From: Leptoclinus maculatus
Lineage: Eukaryota; Chordata; Actinopteri; Perciformes; Stichaeidae
Length of the DNA stretch: 64,000 nt
Assembly (NCBI GenBank): GCA_032191485.1
Contig: JAVDOI010000008.1
Coordinates: 20,318,674 to 20,382,673, forward strand
Direction: 5' to 3'
Part shown: positions 1 to 58,911 of the stretch, piece by piece
Numbering within the stretch: the first letter of the stretch is position 1
Layout: the number at the start of each line of letters is the position of its first letter
Notes under the pieces: generated by a model
The model's input: the letters and a program-made list of their open reading frames with translations, nothing else
What the model was told of the DNA's origin: nothing
Databases searched by the model: none
Program-made: the position numbers and the translations under genes

Positions 1-663
1 TCCCCTGGTGGAGCAATACACACAATAGTGTGGATGCTTCCAGTCTGATTTGATTACAGACGTCTGTGGAGGAAATACAAAGACAGGCTATTCTGAAGAG
101 GTGGGGATGGACGAATATGAAGGTTTCAATTTGATTGAAAAATAAAACAGCGAAATGGAGACGGAAGACTTTTCTGAGAGTGCACTTTAATATCAATTTC
201 TCCTTTTTTATATAGAAAAAAAATAATCTTCCCACTTCATCTATATTGAACTAAAATGTGCAAAGTCACAGCTTTGTGCGGCGTCAAATCATTGAGCAAT
301 ATATTACAGATCAGATGTCTCGGCGGCTTTAAGGACAGTGATGCCAAACCTGTTTGACTTGCGACAGTTTAAAGGGATAGTCTGGATTATTTGAAGTGAG
401 CTTGTATGAGGTACTTATCCATGCTCAGTGTATTACTACCTACAGGAGACGGCGGTCGGCTCGCCCCCAGTTTGGAGGTAATATACGGACGATGAATGAG
501 CATCTCATATAACCCCCCTTCAGAAAAATCCAAACTATCCTTTTAACTTTTGACACACTGCTACAGGGAAGTGGCCATGAAATCACATCAACAGAACCCG
601 AGCCCATGTATTAACGGCAGGTGATTCACCGGTGCCACGCTTGTCCTCCGACGTTGAACTCCT

Positions 664-681
664 CCCCCCCCCCCCCCCCCC
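664..681 (+). repeat. poly-C run (18)
   Basis: Uninterrupted C homopolymer. It is one of about ten C or G runs of at least 13 bases in the window. Confidence 0.95.
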
Positions 682-735
682 AACACTGTTCTCGTTCACC
701 CCGAGGCTGACACCAACTCCGGCTGCAATTACCTG

Positions 736-945
736 GGATGATTCAGGAAGTGCAATCTGCTGATGCTCCCAGTGCTGTAATAGGTGATTTTAATCACCTT
801 CATTTCCAAAAAGTCCTTTAGCCGCTGGTACCAGCGTGCCACTCGTTCTGCATGCCCTAATGAGACAGTCCCGGGATCTGTTGCGGCTCCGTCAGGGGGA
901 CTTAAGTCGCCCGTCGGACCACAGCGCTGTACACCTCTTAGAGGA
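736..945 (+). mobile_element. decayed LINE endonuclease fragment (L2/Rex-like)
   Basis: Reading the plus strand gives IQEVQSADAPSAVIGDFNHL, with the GDFN motif at 783-794, and, in another frame, SRPSDHSAVHLL, with SDH at 914-922. GDFN and SDH are the paired catalytic motifs of apurinic-type LINE endonucleases, about 40-60 residues apart in the family, as here. Frameshifts and stops between them show it is dead. The clade is inferred from wording only. Confidence 0.6.
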
Positions 946-2439
946 CTGTGCTCTCGTCTGACGGCCCTCTGACTTTTCAAGGGACGCTTTGTCCACACAA
1001 ACTGCTCTGTGTTTCAAGAGCCAACAGTAATGATAACTGTACCGACACCGTACCGACACCGTGCCTCCAAGGAGTTTGTCACCAAAATGACAGGACGATG
1101 CATCTGCTGTGAGTTAATAAAATATAAAAAGACTTGGCCTGCTAGCAACATATTCAGGTCTGTTTGACGAGGAAGAACAACAACAACAACAACAACATAC
1201 CAGCAAGAAGGGGAACAACATCACAGCACAGTGCAAGTTATGCCTTCAAGCTGTGACAATGCTGTCATCATCCGATAAGAGTCAGCAAGGCAGAACGGAG
1301 CCAGACGAGATGATTGTTGTGAGGACAACTCGTGCCGTTCTCCATATTGTCCCTGTCAGCTGAGTGTTCTGTAGAGTAGAAGGCTAGTTAGTATAACTCA
1401 TTATACTTTAAACTAGACTATTCTGGTTCCTTTGAGCCTGAAGTCGTGATGCACCAGTTTATGTGGTCATCGGGGAGGATTGTGTTTCTCCCAACTGGAA
1501 AAGGTGAAATAACATTGTCACAAAGAAATACTAAATACAAGTTTGCTTTAACTAATCTCTAGTATGTGGATTTTAAATATTGGTTCATGTTGAGGCATTT
1601 TGCCAATAATTAGTTCCAAGTGGGTCTGAACTACTTTTAAAGCAGCCTGGTCTCACTCCCACTTCAACTATCTCCACTGTCGATCCATCCGCTTCATAAC
1701 TAGACGCTGAGAGCAGTGGAGGTAGTACTAAGAGGTGAAGAGCAGTGTTAACCACACGTTACAATGTTAACCGTGACCGTGTCACAACATTAACCACGCA
1801 TGAACCGTCAGCGGTCGCCCTTATCTGAATGTTTATAGAGGCACTCCTCCAACTGGTTTGTTCTCCCCTCGTGGTTTGAAGGTGTGGTTCAACTCACCCG
1901 TGGTCTCAGGGAAAGGAGACAACTGAGTTTATGATTCTTTCTTTACCTCCTCTCCTTCTAAGCGTGCTGTATTGTTATGGATGAACATTTTCCACTAAAG
2001 CAGTTTGTAAGACGAGTTTAGTTTTATTGCTAAGGAGAGAGACGGTTCATCATGTTGTCTCACCGTGTGTGTGATAGTTAGTCATGCGGATGGATTTAAG
2101 GAGACGCTGTCTTCTCTTTTTTTTTTTTTTTTTCCTGTCTGAGTAAATGGAAAGCTCTGTCGGTGGTACAGCCTCTGTTTCTGATTGGCCGTCACAGACT
2201 GAGGTTAGACGAGAGGAGCACTTTGAGGAGCTGCTTATTGCCTTTTATGTGATACAGCAGTGGGACATGTTTTTCAGTGCAAGTAGTAATACTGTAATAT
2301 AAAAGTATTAATTCTCATGCGAGAATGACTCATTTCTGTTGACTCACAATTATATTTTATTTGATTATTATTAGCGACGCCTTAAAGGAATAGTTCGACT
2401 TAGCTTCATGTGCTCCTGCTATACTCCATGTCAGCATTA

Positions 2440-2640
2440 AAGGGCCAGTGTGTCGCATTTCGGGGATCTATTAGCAGAAATGGAATATAATATTCATAAT
2501 TGTGTTTTCATTACAATCACCTGAAACTAAGGATCGTTGTATTTTCGTTAGCTTAGAATGAGTCCTTCATGTCTACATCGGGGGGGGGGGGGGCTCTCTT
2601 CAGCTTTGTGATTTTTATCTTTTGTTTCGTTTTGTTTAAT
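2440..2640. mobile_element. truncated MITE (aaagggccagtgtgt family)
   Basis: The start ttaaagggccagtgtgtcg and the internal gaatataatattcataattg match, from memory, a very common percomorph MITE whose terminal inverted repeats read ttaaagggccagtgtg. The copy is broken off after a 14-G run at 2580-2593, and the distal inverted repeat is missing. Confidence 0.55.
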
Positions 2641-3929
2641 ATTGTAACATCAACTGCGTACGTCACATATATTCCTATAGAGAGGAAGAAACATAATGCT
2701 GAAACAAGTAACTAACTTTATCCACTGTGATCTCACTGTGCTCCGTCTTAAGTGAAGGGGACTAAGACACTAGAAGAGGACACAATTCAAGGAAGCAAGG
2801 AGACAATTCAGACAAATGACCCAGAATGTGGCTCCATTAGCCGCTGTTCAGAAGAAGTGAATGCACCTAGTGTTAGTCACTGATATTAATGTAACTGTTA
2901 TTATTTACAAAGTCTATATTCCTATGTCTGTTCCCAGTGTCCCCTTGTATAGTCCCTGTACCTGCATTCAAATCTTGACTCCTGAACAGGACCCTTTGCT
3001 TTTGGCTCAATAAAAGGAGATCTGATAATGCAGAGTTTGTGTTTCTCAAAGCTGAGCTCATCACTTCTCCCACTATTGATTGGAGCTGTAACCTGAAAGG
3101 TTAGTGTTGCTGCCCGAGATGCAAAGAGCCAGGGCTCCGAAAGGGCGACGCGGGCCGATGAAGATGCGCCTTTGTATCACAAAGGTTGGACGACACATGT
3201 GGGCTCAGACCAAATGTTTTGTACCGTGAGATCCCTCGTGAGGCAATCCGAAGATTATTCATCAATATGATCAGCTGAGTCTCAGCGGTGCGTTGCTGTC
3301 ACGGTAAAGATGAATCGCAGTGTGTTTGTTGCGGAAGCTACAGAAAGTGTACATGATGTGTGTGTATCATCGCCATCGATCCAGCCAATGCAGATCCAGA
3401 CTTCAGCAATACCATTCATCACCCCCCCCCCCCCAACACACACACACCCTCCCACCGCAAGTTTGACTAGCAAAGAAATATTGCTCAAAGTGCAATAACC
3501 TTAACGCCAAAGGATCCCAGTGTGATTAGTGGGCCGGGAGTCTGAATGCATGTGACAGCAGAGAGGAGGATGATGGGAGGTCTGGAGCTTAAGCAAGACC
3601 TCCTGTTTTCAGCTGCATGAACCGCAGATCAAAGTGCTTTCACTGTGCGTTGGTGAGAAACTAACTGTGCATAATGGTATGAAGGATGATGTTTCATCGA
3701 TGTGAATATACACACTGCGTAAGGCAGCAACTGACAATTGTTGCCATAGTCCCTTAATCTGTCCTATTTATTCTATTCAAATATTAATAGTTCAGTCTGT
3801 GAAATGTTAGAAACGTGTATGAAAATTGTGAAATTGGTTCTATTGACAACATGTTGCTGGAGTTTCAGCACCGATAGCAAAATAATGCTTTTTCAAAATA
3901 ACCTCATTTTGCAATTTCTTTTCTCCAAA

Positions 3930-4400
3930 AGCTAATGGCTCTTGGCCAGTTGGTCCAGACTGAAATGTCTCAACATCTGTTGCATGGGTTGCCATGACAT
4001 TTTGTACAATCACTCATGTTCCCATGGTGGACAGATCTTCCTGATTTAGGTGATCCTCTGAATTTCCCTCGAGCGCCACCATGAGGTTGATTTATTTATT
4101 TATTTTGTTGTGTGTGTAATGTTGATGGATTGCCATGAAATGTGGTGCAGACATTCACGTCCCGCTCTAGTGCCACCGCCAGCCCACTAGCACACTAAAC
4201 ATAGATGGTGATCACGGTAAACATTGCTCCTGCTAACTATCACTGAGATATAACGAGCGTGTTAGCGTGCTTGCATTAGCATTTAGCACCAAGCATCACT
4301 AGGTACAGCCCCACAGATCTGCTAGCATGGCTGCAGACTCGTTTCATTTTATAAAAGAAGTTTATAGCACAAGCACTAATCTGAAACAGTGTTTAGTTAA
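3930..4400. repeat. dispersed fish repeat, tagcatttagc/agctgctagcatgg family
   Basis: Segments such as attgccatgaaatgtggtgc, gcgccaccatgaggttga, tagcatttagcaccaagca and ctgctagcatggctgcagac recur here, at 7180-7660 and at about 16000-16400. I recall the family as abundant in percomorph fish. The three copies differ in which sub-blocks are kept. Confidence 0.6.
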
Positions 4401-4699
4401 ATATAGGGACTGTCGGATCAAAGCATACGTTATGCAAAGAATTCACATTTTACAAAAGTTTACGAATCTGAGCAGACATTCAATGCCGGAGAACTGGGAA
4501 GTCTTTGATTACTGTTGTGATGGACACATTTCAGCCAGTACCAAAAAAAAGTATTGAGGTTCGATACCCGGCCCTCGTCCAAAGGTTGTCTCTCCATTTC
4601 ACGTGTTTTGTCCAGAAAGATATTTTTTACTGTGATATTAAACATGGAAAAATAGCAAATCTTCACATTTGTGAAGCTGGAAATGGAAACGTTTGACAC

Positions 4700-4836
4700 T
4701 AATAAATGACAATTAATGTTTTTTGGAGCGGATCCCATCACAGGGCAGATGCACAAATCATTTTCCACTTTGGTTAACGTTGCGAGATAGGGCATGGCCT
4801 TGGCGGAGGTCTGCTCTCACAGGGTGCCCTTCTAGT
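4700..4836. repeat. fragment of the gcggaggtctgc dispersed repeat
   Basis: The stretch gttgcgagatagggcatggc then cttggcggaggtctgctctc closely matches 7500-7560 in this window, ending with gcccttctagtt versus gcccttgcagtt. It is a 3' end fragment of a dispersed element. Confidence 0.6.
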
Positions 4837-5426
4837 TAATTATTACTTGAGTCTGGTTATGGTTAACATATCTGTATTATTACAGTGAGGCAGCCTACGG
4901 TCCTGATCAGACGGAGCACGTTTTAGCAGCCTGGGGCGCCTCTTTCTAAATGTTTTGTGCTGCATTTGCATTGCTGAACTCCGAGCAGATAAGCGTCCAT
5001 CCACATTAGTGTTTAGTCTAATTGTGGTGACTTTTTGCTGGATACCTGGAGCTATATGAAGTTACCAACCATGATTGGCAAATGAGTGCGATACTTTCTG
5101 CTTGTTTTCATTCATTGGAACTGGAGCCTTCTGTCCCCCCGTCCCCCCCTTTTCCCTTTAAGTCTGCACCAGGTTCGTCACTATGGAAACAATCACTTAC
5201 ACGCGCCGCCAGAATATTAATTGAAATGAGCGCGCGTCAGCGTCGACGCGCCTTCTGTGCGGACCGGCTTCTGGCTTTTACAGTCGAAGAGTGAGGAAAG
5301 GGAATCGGCCCGCAGTGTAGGGAATTTAAGCCACATTACCAGCGACACAATGGGAGTGTGACTAGCCGACACGGGGAGAGTGTTAATGAGAGGACCGGGC
5401 ACATCCAGTGCCTCCTGTTCTAGCGT

Positions 5427-5428
<2 letters not shown>

Positions 5429-5459
<31 letters not shown>
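5429..5459. repeat. (AC)n microsatellite
   Basis: Perfect dinucleotide run of about 15 units. Confidence 0.95.
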
Positions 5460-5463
<4 letters not shown>

Positions 5464-7179
5464 AGTGCAGTTCAGCAAAGTTTCCCATAAAAGCCGAGTG
5501 GTGTATGGGCTGGTCCGTGGAGGCTGGCGGTGTGATATAGAGCTGAGGGGCACGGAGCGTGTTGGCACCAGGATGTTGCCCGTCACTGTATATTCATCAC
5601 AATGGAGAGACCACAGCTTATGCTAGAACTATAGCGGAGTTACACGGCAATAATGGACCGTTTCGTGATACAGTGGCGTCGGCACGTCTCCTCTATTCGG
5701 TGACATTCATAAGTCTTCAGAGACAATGGGGGCTGTTGATTAAGAAAGCTGACATTTGCGGTTGTTGGTATGATGCATTGCCTTCATCATCCGGCAACTT
5801 ACAATAAGGAAAGTAATTAGAGGATCCATGAGTGTAATTACTTTCCCGCAGTTTCGTAAGACCGGTACAACTTGTGTGTTTGTTCTCCAGGTGGCCCCCA
5901 CATTTTCTTTTTAAACATGATCTTTTTTTATTTGTCTTAGTTATTGACGGTATAAATAAGATAATCTAAATGCATGTTACACATGTCGTTAAATGAGGAC
6001 TGTGTGTGTCTGCAGCCAAACAAACAGCACACACACCAGCAAGACTCTACACACACACACACACCGTCTGTGAACTTGGCCTCTCGACTCTCTGAATCAT
6101 TTGCTTATTACGGTATATATGATAAGGTACTGTTAGCTCGCGATGCATAATACATGACTTCCTTTTTTTGCGCATGAGAGAGAGAGGCCCGTGGAACTCT
6201 CAGCTCTCCCCCTCGCTGTAATAAAGTTGTCATGTCCACCTAACGACTTGGTGTTGAGATAACCGCACCGCCAGCTTAGCTTTAACTTTGTCACTGTGCG
6301 ACCGTCAGCACTTTTCACTCCTGTTTTATTTGAGTAAGCATTCCACTGCATATACTGACTGATCACAGTCTCTTTTCACAGACTCTTGACTTCCAGTCAG
6401 AAGTAGCGACTCTCCATCCGTGCCCTCTCAGCCCACCACTGTGTCCTACATGTCGGGATAAGAGCATTCACAGTATTTTGATTGTGTTTTGGGTCGTCCG
6501 CCCGTCCGCTCCATTCTCTTGAACTGATTTAGAATCTGGTGGTCAAAGGTCACTGTGACTTCACCACGTTTTTTGGCCACAACTCGAGAATTCATATGCT
6601 AATTATGACAATTTTACACAAATGATGACGTGATGACATTTTGGACGGACATGGATATGAACTGATTGGGGGAGGCACACAACCGCGGGGCTGTAACTCT
6701 AGTTTGTAACCATGTTGACCCAACCATTAGCCAATCAGGTGCAGAGATCTGACTTTGAGTTCTGACCCTTGTCCTCCTCTCCCACCTCTTCGTGCTAAAC
6801 TTTCATACACTCAACGTTGAGGTATATATCGCCACAGGTGTCTGTGTCTCAAGCCAGACAAGCGAATCGCAAAGCAATGTTGGTTTGTGTTGTGAAACAG
6901 CCTCGTTATCTCTTTACCTGACATTCATATCAGATACAACTAGCTAGCAAGCCAGTTCTGTTTTGAAAAAGTGACTTTATTTTGTCCATAAACTGAGCCA
7001 GAGGGCTTTTAAGGTTCAATTTATTAAATGCCAATAGATGTTAAAGTCAAAACTTAAGTGCTTTAATTTCCAGAATCCCTACGATTGTGCTTCCTCGTAT
7101 TGTTAGAGGAATTGTAAAAGTACTCGATACACGCGTGTAGTTTTACGTTCAGGGAGCTGGACCCCACCACTCTGGAGTG

Positions 7180-7660
7180 TCACGAAATTTGGTACAAACA
7201 TTTATGGTCCTCAGAAGATCCCTTAACTCTTCATTTGGCACCATCGTCAGTTCAACATGTTTCATGAGTCTGATACTGGGTTTATGACCAGATACCCATC
7301 AGCCTCAGCTGTTCTTTGTGTTCAGTGCTAATTACACCCGCCAAGGAGGTGAGGTTTTCAGGTTTGGTTTGATTACGTAAAAAAACAACGATTTTCTTGA
7401 AACTTGGTGGAAAGGTTTAGCATGGGCCGAGGAAGAACCCAGTACATTTTGGAGGGGATCCCAATCACGGGGCGGAAACACAAATTAGTTTTCGCTGTCG
7501 TTAACATTGCGAGATGGGGCGCGGCCTTGGCGGAGGTCTGCACTCTACGAGAGCCCTTGCAGTTAGTCATGTTAGCATGCTGATATTAGCATTTAGCTCA
7601 AAGCACTGTTGTGCCCAAGTACAGCCTCATAGAGCTGCTAGCGTGACTCTAGACTCATAT
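7180..7660. repeat. dispersed fish repeat interrupted by a second repeat
   Basis: The flanks (7180-7330 and 7567-7660) belong to the tagcatttagctcaaagca family. The middle, about 7336-7566, is a different element running from cgccaaggaggtgaggtttt to cttggcggaggtctgc. This looks like a nested insertion. Confidence 0.6.
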
Positions 7661-10600
7661 TCTCTATCACAATATATATATATGTAATTTTCCATCCTGC
7701 TATCTCTCCTGACATATATCATTTTATGGATAATTCATTGACAAGTGGATGAAATGACCTGATAGGTCTCCAATTTCAGAAAAATTAAATACCTGACAAA
7801 TCAAGAGACTTCACTTATATTATATTAACGCAAATATCCAAATCCAAAAAGTTGCCATTTAGTGGTTGCGTTCGTTGATTTTTCAGTAATCGATGGTAAT
7901 TTTCTGTCCAACGACTAATCTGTACCAAAGTAATCTTTTAGCACTGATATCAACAATATGACGCAAATGCCTGTTGAACCAACAGCTCTCTGATAAAGTC
8001 TGAGCAAACACTAACTATTCGAAGCTTCATAAAACACAAAGTGCCATGCCACTGACTGTCCTCACTCCCTCCCAAACTTTTGAGGAAAGTCTCCAGCTCT
8101 CTTTGCTAGTCCTGCTCGGCACCTGTTCAGCGTGGCTGTGGCGCCTTTAGGGGCTTTTTTCTCTCTGAAAAATAACATCTGGGGAGGGCTCTGTGTAGCC
8201 AGCAGGCAGGGAAAACAAGGCAGCGGAGGGAAATTGGCTGCTTGAGGGGCCGTTAGTTGTTGACTCTCTTATTCCCCGCCCGCCTCACTTTGTCATGGCT
8301 GTGTACAGAGCGAGGGGAACTATATATATTTGGCAGCCGTGAATCATACCCAACAGATTGCGCGGGTACAGAACACAGCACGTCTTCAGAGTCAAATACA
8401 GCAGCATTTGCATTTAGTGCTTGTCGAAAAATCATTGAGATTCGATGCGTTCCTTGGCAGCCGTTGGATTCATTGAGTGTACAAACTCCCAAAGGTTTAC
8501 ACAGCTTGTGTGTCTTTTCAATGGAGACGTGTTTCACTGTGTCTTTAATATTCAATCACTGAGGACATCCATTAATGGCGGCTATGAAAGGGTAGTTTTG
8601 TTCTTCCCCGAGCTATTCATAGCGATGTCCTTTCAAGGAATCCTAAGTGTACAAGTGCCTTGTTATACTTGTTGATTAAGACATTCTTTCATTGGTGTTT
8701 TTGTTGAATGTGAATTTAAGGACAGAGGGAGGAATCTTAGGAAGAGGGCCGCATGTTAATATTATAGATGTATGCCTTTTGAAGGGCTTTTTAATAACCG
8801 ATTTCAATATTTTCATCCGTCCTCAAGAAGCTTTATGTCACTCAGCGGGACGTAGCGTAGACGTATTAAACCACGGAGCTGCAGAGAGGTGCAAGTCAAC
8901 CCTACAGCAGGACTTTGTAGGGAACGTCCAACCAGGACAAAACCCCCACACTGATACCTGCTACGCTCCTTTGTGTTGTGGATGGCCTTGATCTGAACGC
9001 AGCCTTTTTTCTTCTACTTGAGTTACTCAGACAGGCATTACTTCTCGTGACTGTTTGCATCCCAGATCGCTGAGAGGCAGCCTTTGTTTTGTCCTGACGC
9101 ACAGCCTCTCCTTTCAGCATCCGAGCGAGTCACACAGCTTCTTCTCCCAGCTGACCCGGTGCAGTTGTAATTCAGCCCGTTAACCAGCCAAGTAAAATGT
9201 CCTTTATGGGAAACAACAACAGTACAGCGGCGCACACCGTGGCAACTGTTGTTTTACTCGGTTGAGCAACGAATTAGATAACCGGCGACCTCGGCTCCCC
9301 TGTTTTTGTTTTTTTCCACCATGCTGTTCGGCACAGATAACTGCGTTTACTCTATCTAGATTGGCATTGGCCACGGGCCCATTTCTTCACGCCTTTCCTG
9401 TGCAGCCTCCGCATCTCCATTCTGCCATACTGAGCATGTTACATCATGCTGTCTCAATGCATGACGTGCAACGTGTTACCCTTATGGTACAAAAGCAAGG
9501 GCCGAGTATCAGGACAGGAAGAAAATCAAAATCAAAGATGAAATACTATCTGTTTGTATATTGACAAAATTCGAAATTCCAATGCATCACTGGATGCGGA
9601 CGGATTGCCTGGAACAAACGGGCTGTGATTTGTGGACTTAAGAGGTAGCTTCCTTCTATAGACGCAGAGGCTTACTCAGAGACAACAGATGCTCCTGGTT
9701 TCCTGCGGAGCGGGATGAAACCAGAGCCTCTGTTACTGAAGATGCCAGAGGCTCCTCCGTGTGTCCGGAGAGTAAATAAAATGCCCATTTCTTGCGCCAC
9801 CGTCCATGCCGGAGGTTTAATTTTAGACCAATCACTGGCTCGCCATGTGCAAACAGCCCTGCAGCTGCTAATGCATATCCGATAGTCTTTCTGTCTCTCT
9901 CTGTCCGTCTCGTCACCTTCTCCTCTCGGCCTGTATTATTTGGGAGTCTCTGGCCTGATCTTCTGTTAACCCCGACTGTGCTCAGCCTGCACCAGTTTAG
10001 AGCCGAGCAAAAACACCGCACAAGTCTTTGTCGTCTTTGCAATTTCTTGCAGCAAACAAAGTGGATCAACACCTCCGCCGTTTACAAACCGAGTCAGGTT
10101 ACTGCGCGGCCCGACACACTGCAGCGACCCGCAATCAAACAGACACGCAGCGGATTGTATTTCATAACAGGGAAGTATGGAATCACAGTTGTGACGCGCC
10201 CGCCTCTAAATAGCAACTAAAACGCAATCATCCACACAATCCACAGCTCCAGTTTCTGTTGTCCCGCTGAAAGTAATCATCCTGCCAAGGTTTTCATTTG
10301 GATACTGAATAATTGATTTGGCACACGCCCACAGTTTGTGCAGCCGTTGTGTTTTCTTTCTCGTCACAAATATCCTTACCCGAGGTTTTCGTAGTGCTAC
10401 AGGTTATTAGACGCACTAACCCAGCTGGGAAGTGTTGACGAAATCAAATATCATCGCAATTCCAAGAGAGTGCCTCAATATTGAATGAAGGGCAAATAAT
10501 CCGGAAATTACTATTTGGTCATATTCAAAGATACAAAACGCACCAAAAAACTGTTGAGAAAGGAGTCGGAGCACAGTGACTCCATACTGCAGTCGTCCTG

Positions 10601-11649
10601 AACTAAAAGAGCACTAAGCTGACAGCAGCATAATTAGCTATTAATGAATTTTATATAGTTTTTGTTATAGTTCAATAATTGCTATTAAGTAGCAATATAA
10701 TCATAGTGTCAGAACAAATGTGAAGTCATAGAAACTAATTCCAAAGATGATTGTTTTTTATGCTTCAAAGACTAATTCATAGAAATAATTGAGACATTTT
10801 CACCTCCTGCATTAAAAATAAAACATTCTGCAGTCAACTGCCAGATATTTAGACAGAAGATACTTTCTAACCAAATTGATATCTCTAAATTGGATTTAAA
10901 TTATTTTATTATGATTATATACTACATGATCATAGCTACATGGTGTGTACGACTGCTGCGCCCCGAGATTAAACTTCACCTTCTGGAATGCTTCAGTCAT
11001 GTGACTGATGATTGGAGAAACAACCAATCACAGCTGGCAGATATTTCTTCTTTCTTCCGTTAATATTTGTGTACCGTAAACACATTAATTAATCGAGTTA
11101 ATCGTTTTAATGCAGGGCTACTCGGAGCTTTATACGATCTGCTCACGGACTATTTTACGTGCTTCACTCTTTACGTCCAACAGCGTCCGGTTGAAAGGTC
11201 AGCCAAACTGATGCAGATTGACGGTGCTGGAAATTCATTCATCTTTTGACTTTGTTTAGTTTAGCCAGTGAGGCGAACTACTAAGTTACCGCAACTTCAC
11301 CACCAGAGTCATCGCAGCGGTAGCACCTGGGATAAAAGGATGTGTTAAAGCTAATCCTTAATAATAACACAATCCAAATCATTGTACTCTCGTTTGACAA
11401 GATCAACAGTAAATCCATATATTTAGTATCGTCTTCACCCGGCTGATATTTACACCTGAGGCAGCTCTGATGTCCCCTCCTCCCCTCTCGCTTTCTGCCA
11501 GGCAGTCCCGAGCCCCAGAAACAGCAGCGCTGGTGTATGACTCATCTTTTGAGCTATCGGAGATGCCCGACGAGAACGCCACTAAAAAAAGGGACTCATT
11601 AGTCATGAGCCACGCCCACTAAAAAAAGACGTTCACGGGAGGCATTTGA

Positions 11650-12720
11650 GGGTTACCGGGTCAACGCATGTCCAACAGGAATCCCTTCACCAAAGCTCGG
11701 TGACCCCCTCCAATCAGCTCCTTTCTTGGCCCTCACACCCTACACCTCTAATCCACAAGGCCTCGTACAGTTTTCCTCGAGCCCATTTGCTCATGCTCCT
11801 TGTTCTCAGCCCTAAAGACCAAAGTCGCCCCCCTTTTCAAGATCTTCTCCATTCCCAAGAGTCCCCTTCCAGTTTCTTTCATCTCCCCTCCAATCTTTTG
11901 CTTCTGTCTTTCATCTGCTTGCTTCAGTGTTCCGTCCACCCTCTCGCCTTCATCTCCATGGTTTCTCCCAACCTCGCCCAGCCCCCGAAACTTCTTCCTG
12001 TGCATTCTTCAATCGTCTTCTGTCACCCTTTTCAATTCATCCCCCCCCCCCCCCCCCCCCAAAGCCATCTCTACCATTTTATATTTATTTTACTCTCTGA
12101 CTAAAACCTCTTGTTGTCTATCTTCTGCCTCGATTCTCCGAAACCACCCGCCCAGGACTTCTACCCTCTGCCCCTTCCTGTACCTTCTAACCCTTCCAGG
12201 TCCTTCCGATGGAAATCATGATTATTCCTAATGTTCTTAATGCCTTAACAGCTGGAGCTACAACTAAAACTCTAACCCTCCACCCTCTACCTCAGCAGCC
12301 ACTTCCCCATGCTACATCCCCCGCATTACCCAACTAACACGCAGCACTGAACCCTCCCTTCTTCCTCCAATTCCCCCTCTGGTTCAGCCCCCAATTTCAG
12401 CTTTAGCACCCCCCCGCCTCCCGACCGAATCCATCCTCCTCTTCTCCTCTCGGGCTGGCATCCTGAGCGGCGGTGCCCCGATGGAGGTCAGCCCGGTCTC
12501 CCTCTGCCGTGAGAGACAACGGGGGGAGGAAGGCGAGGTGAACCGCTCTCGACGGCCGTCACTGCGCCGTGCGGTGGGTGAGGAAGAAGAAGAAGGGAGA
12601 GAGAGAGAGGAGGACAGTGGGATAGAGGGAGAGCGAGGGCAGGAGGGTAGAAGCAGAGCGAGCGCGAGTGAGGGAGGGAGAGAGAGAGAGGGAGAGGGAG
12701 AGAGAGAGAGAAAGTGGTCC
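11650..12720. other. pyrimidine-rich then purine-rich block before the first recognised exon
   Basis: About 11650-12450 is strongly C/T-rich on the plus strand. About 12510-12720 is strongly G/A-rich with CpG-rich stretches. The switch lies about 150-360 bases above the exon at 12874. An ATG at 12481 begins a frame that is open to 12771, but its sequence is low complexity and resembles no OXR1 N-terminus I know. Confidence 0.6.
12041..12060 (+). repeat. poly-C run (20)
   Basis: Uninterrupted C homopolymer inside a pyrimidine-rich strand segment (about 11650-12450). Confidence 0.95.
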
Positions 12721-12873
12721 GGCGCTCACAGCTCACATCGCTGGCTGGCTGGCTGGCTCGCTCACTGTTGACGAATGAGCTGTCTACCCACGGGGCTGGG
12801 AAACGGCAGCTTGTGACAAGCTGGGGAGAGGGGAACATGAATGTAATGCGTACCTTGCCTCGCTTGCTTTCAG

Positions 12874-58911
<46,038 letters not shown>

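Larger units (their letters stand above)
1..12873. other. sequence upstream of first recognised exon (intron or 5' flank)
   Basis: No exon of oxr1 or of another gene could be recognised. The stretch contains a LINE relic, fragments of dispersed fish repeats, microsatellites and poly-C tracts. It probably belongs to a long upstream intron of oxr1, because the first recognised exon starts in mid-codon after a strong acceptor. GC-rich non-repeat blocks near 8250-9250 and 9650-10250 have no coding signal. Confidence 0.6.

Noticed and set aside
4555..4572. tRNA B-box-like ggttcgatacc
   Set aside because: No A-box or cloverleaf could be placed around it. It probably lies in a repeat.
9656..10220. 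Overlapping frames of 138-142 codons on both strands
   Set aside because: No recognisable motif. Both strands open because of GC-rich composition.
12481..12771. 96-codon frame starting at an ATG in the G/A-rich block
   Set aside because: Low-complexity Glu/Arg/Gly sequence with no similarity to any OXR1 N-terminus that I recall. Kept only as a weak promoter or alternative-exon idea.
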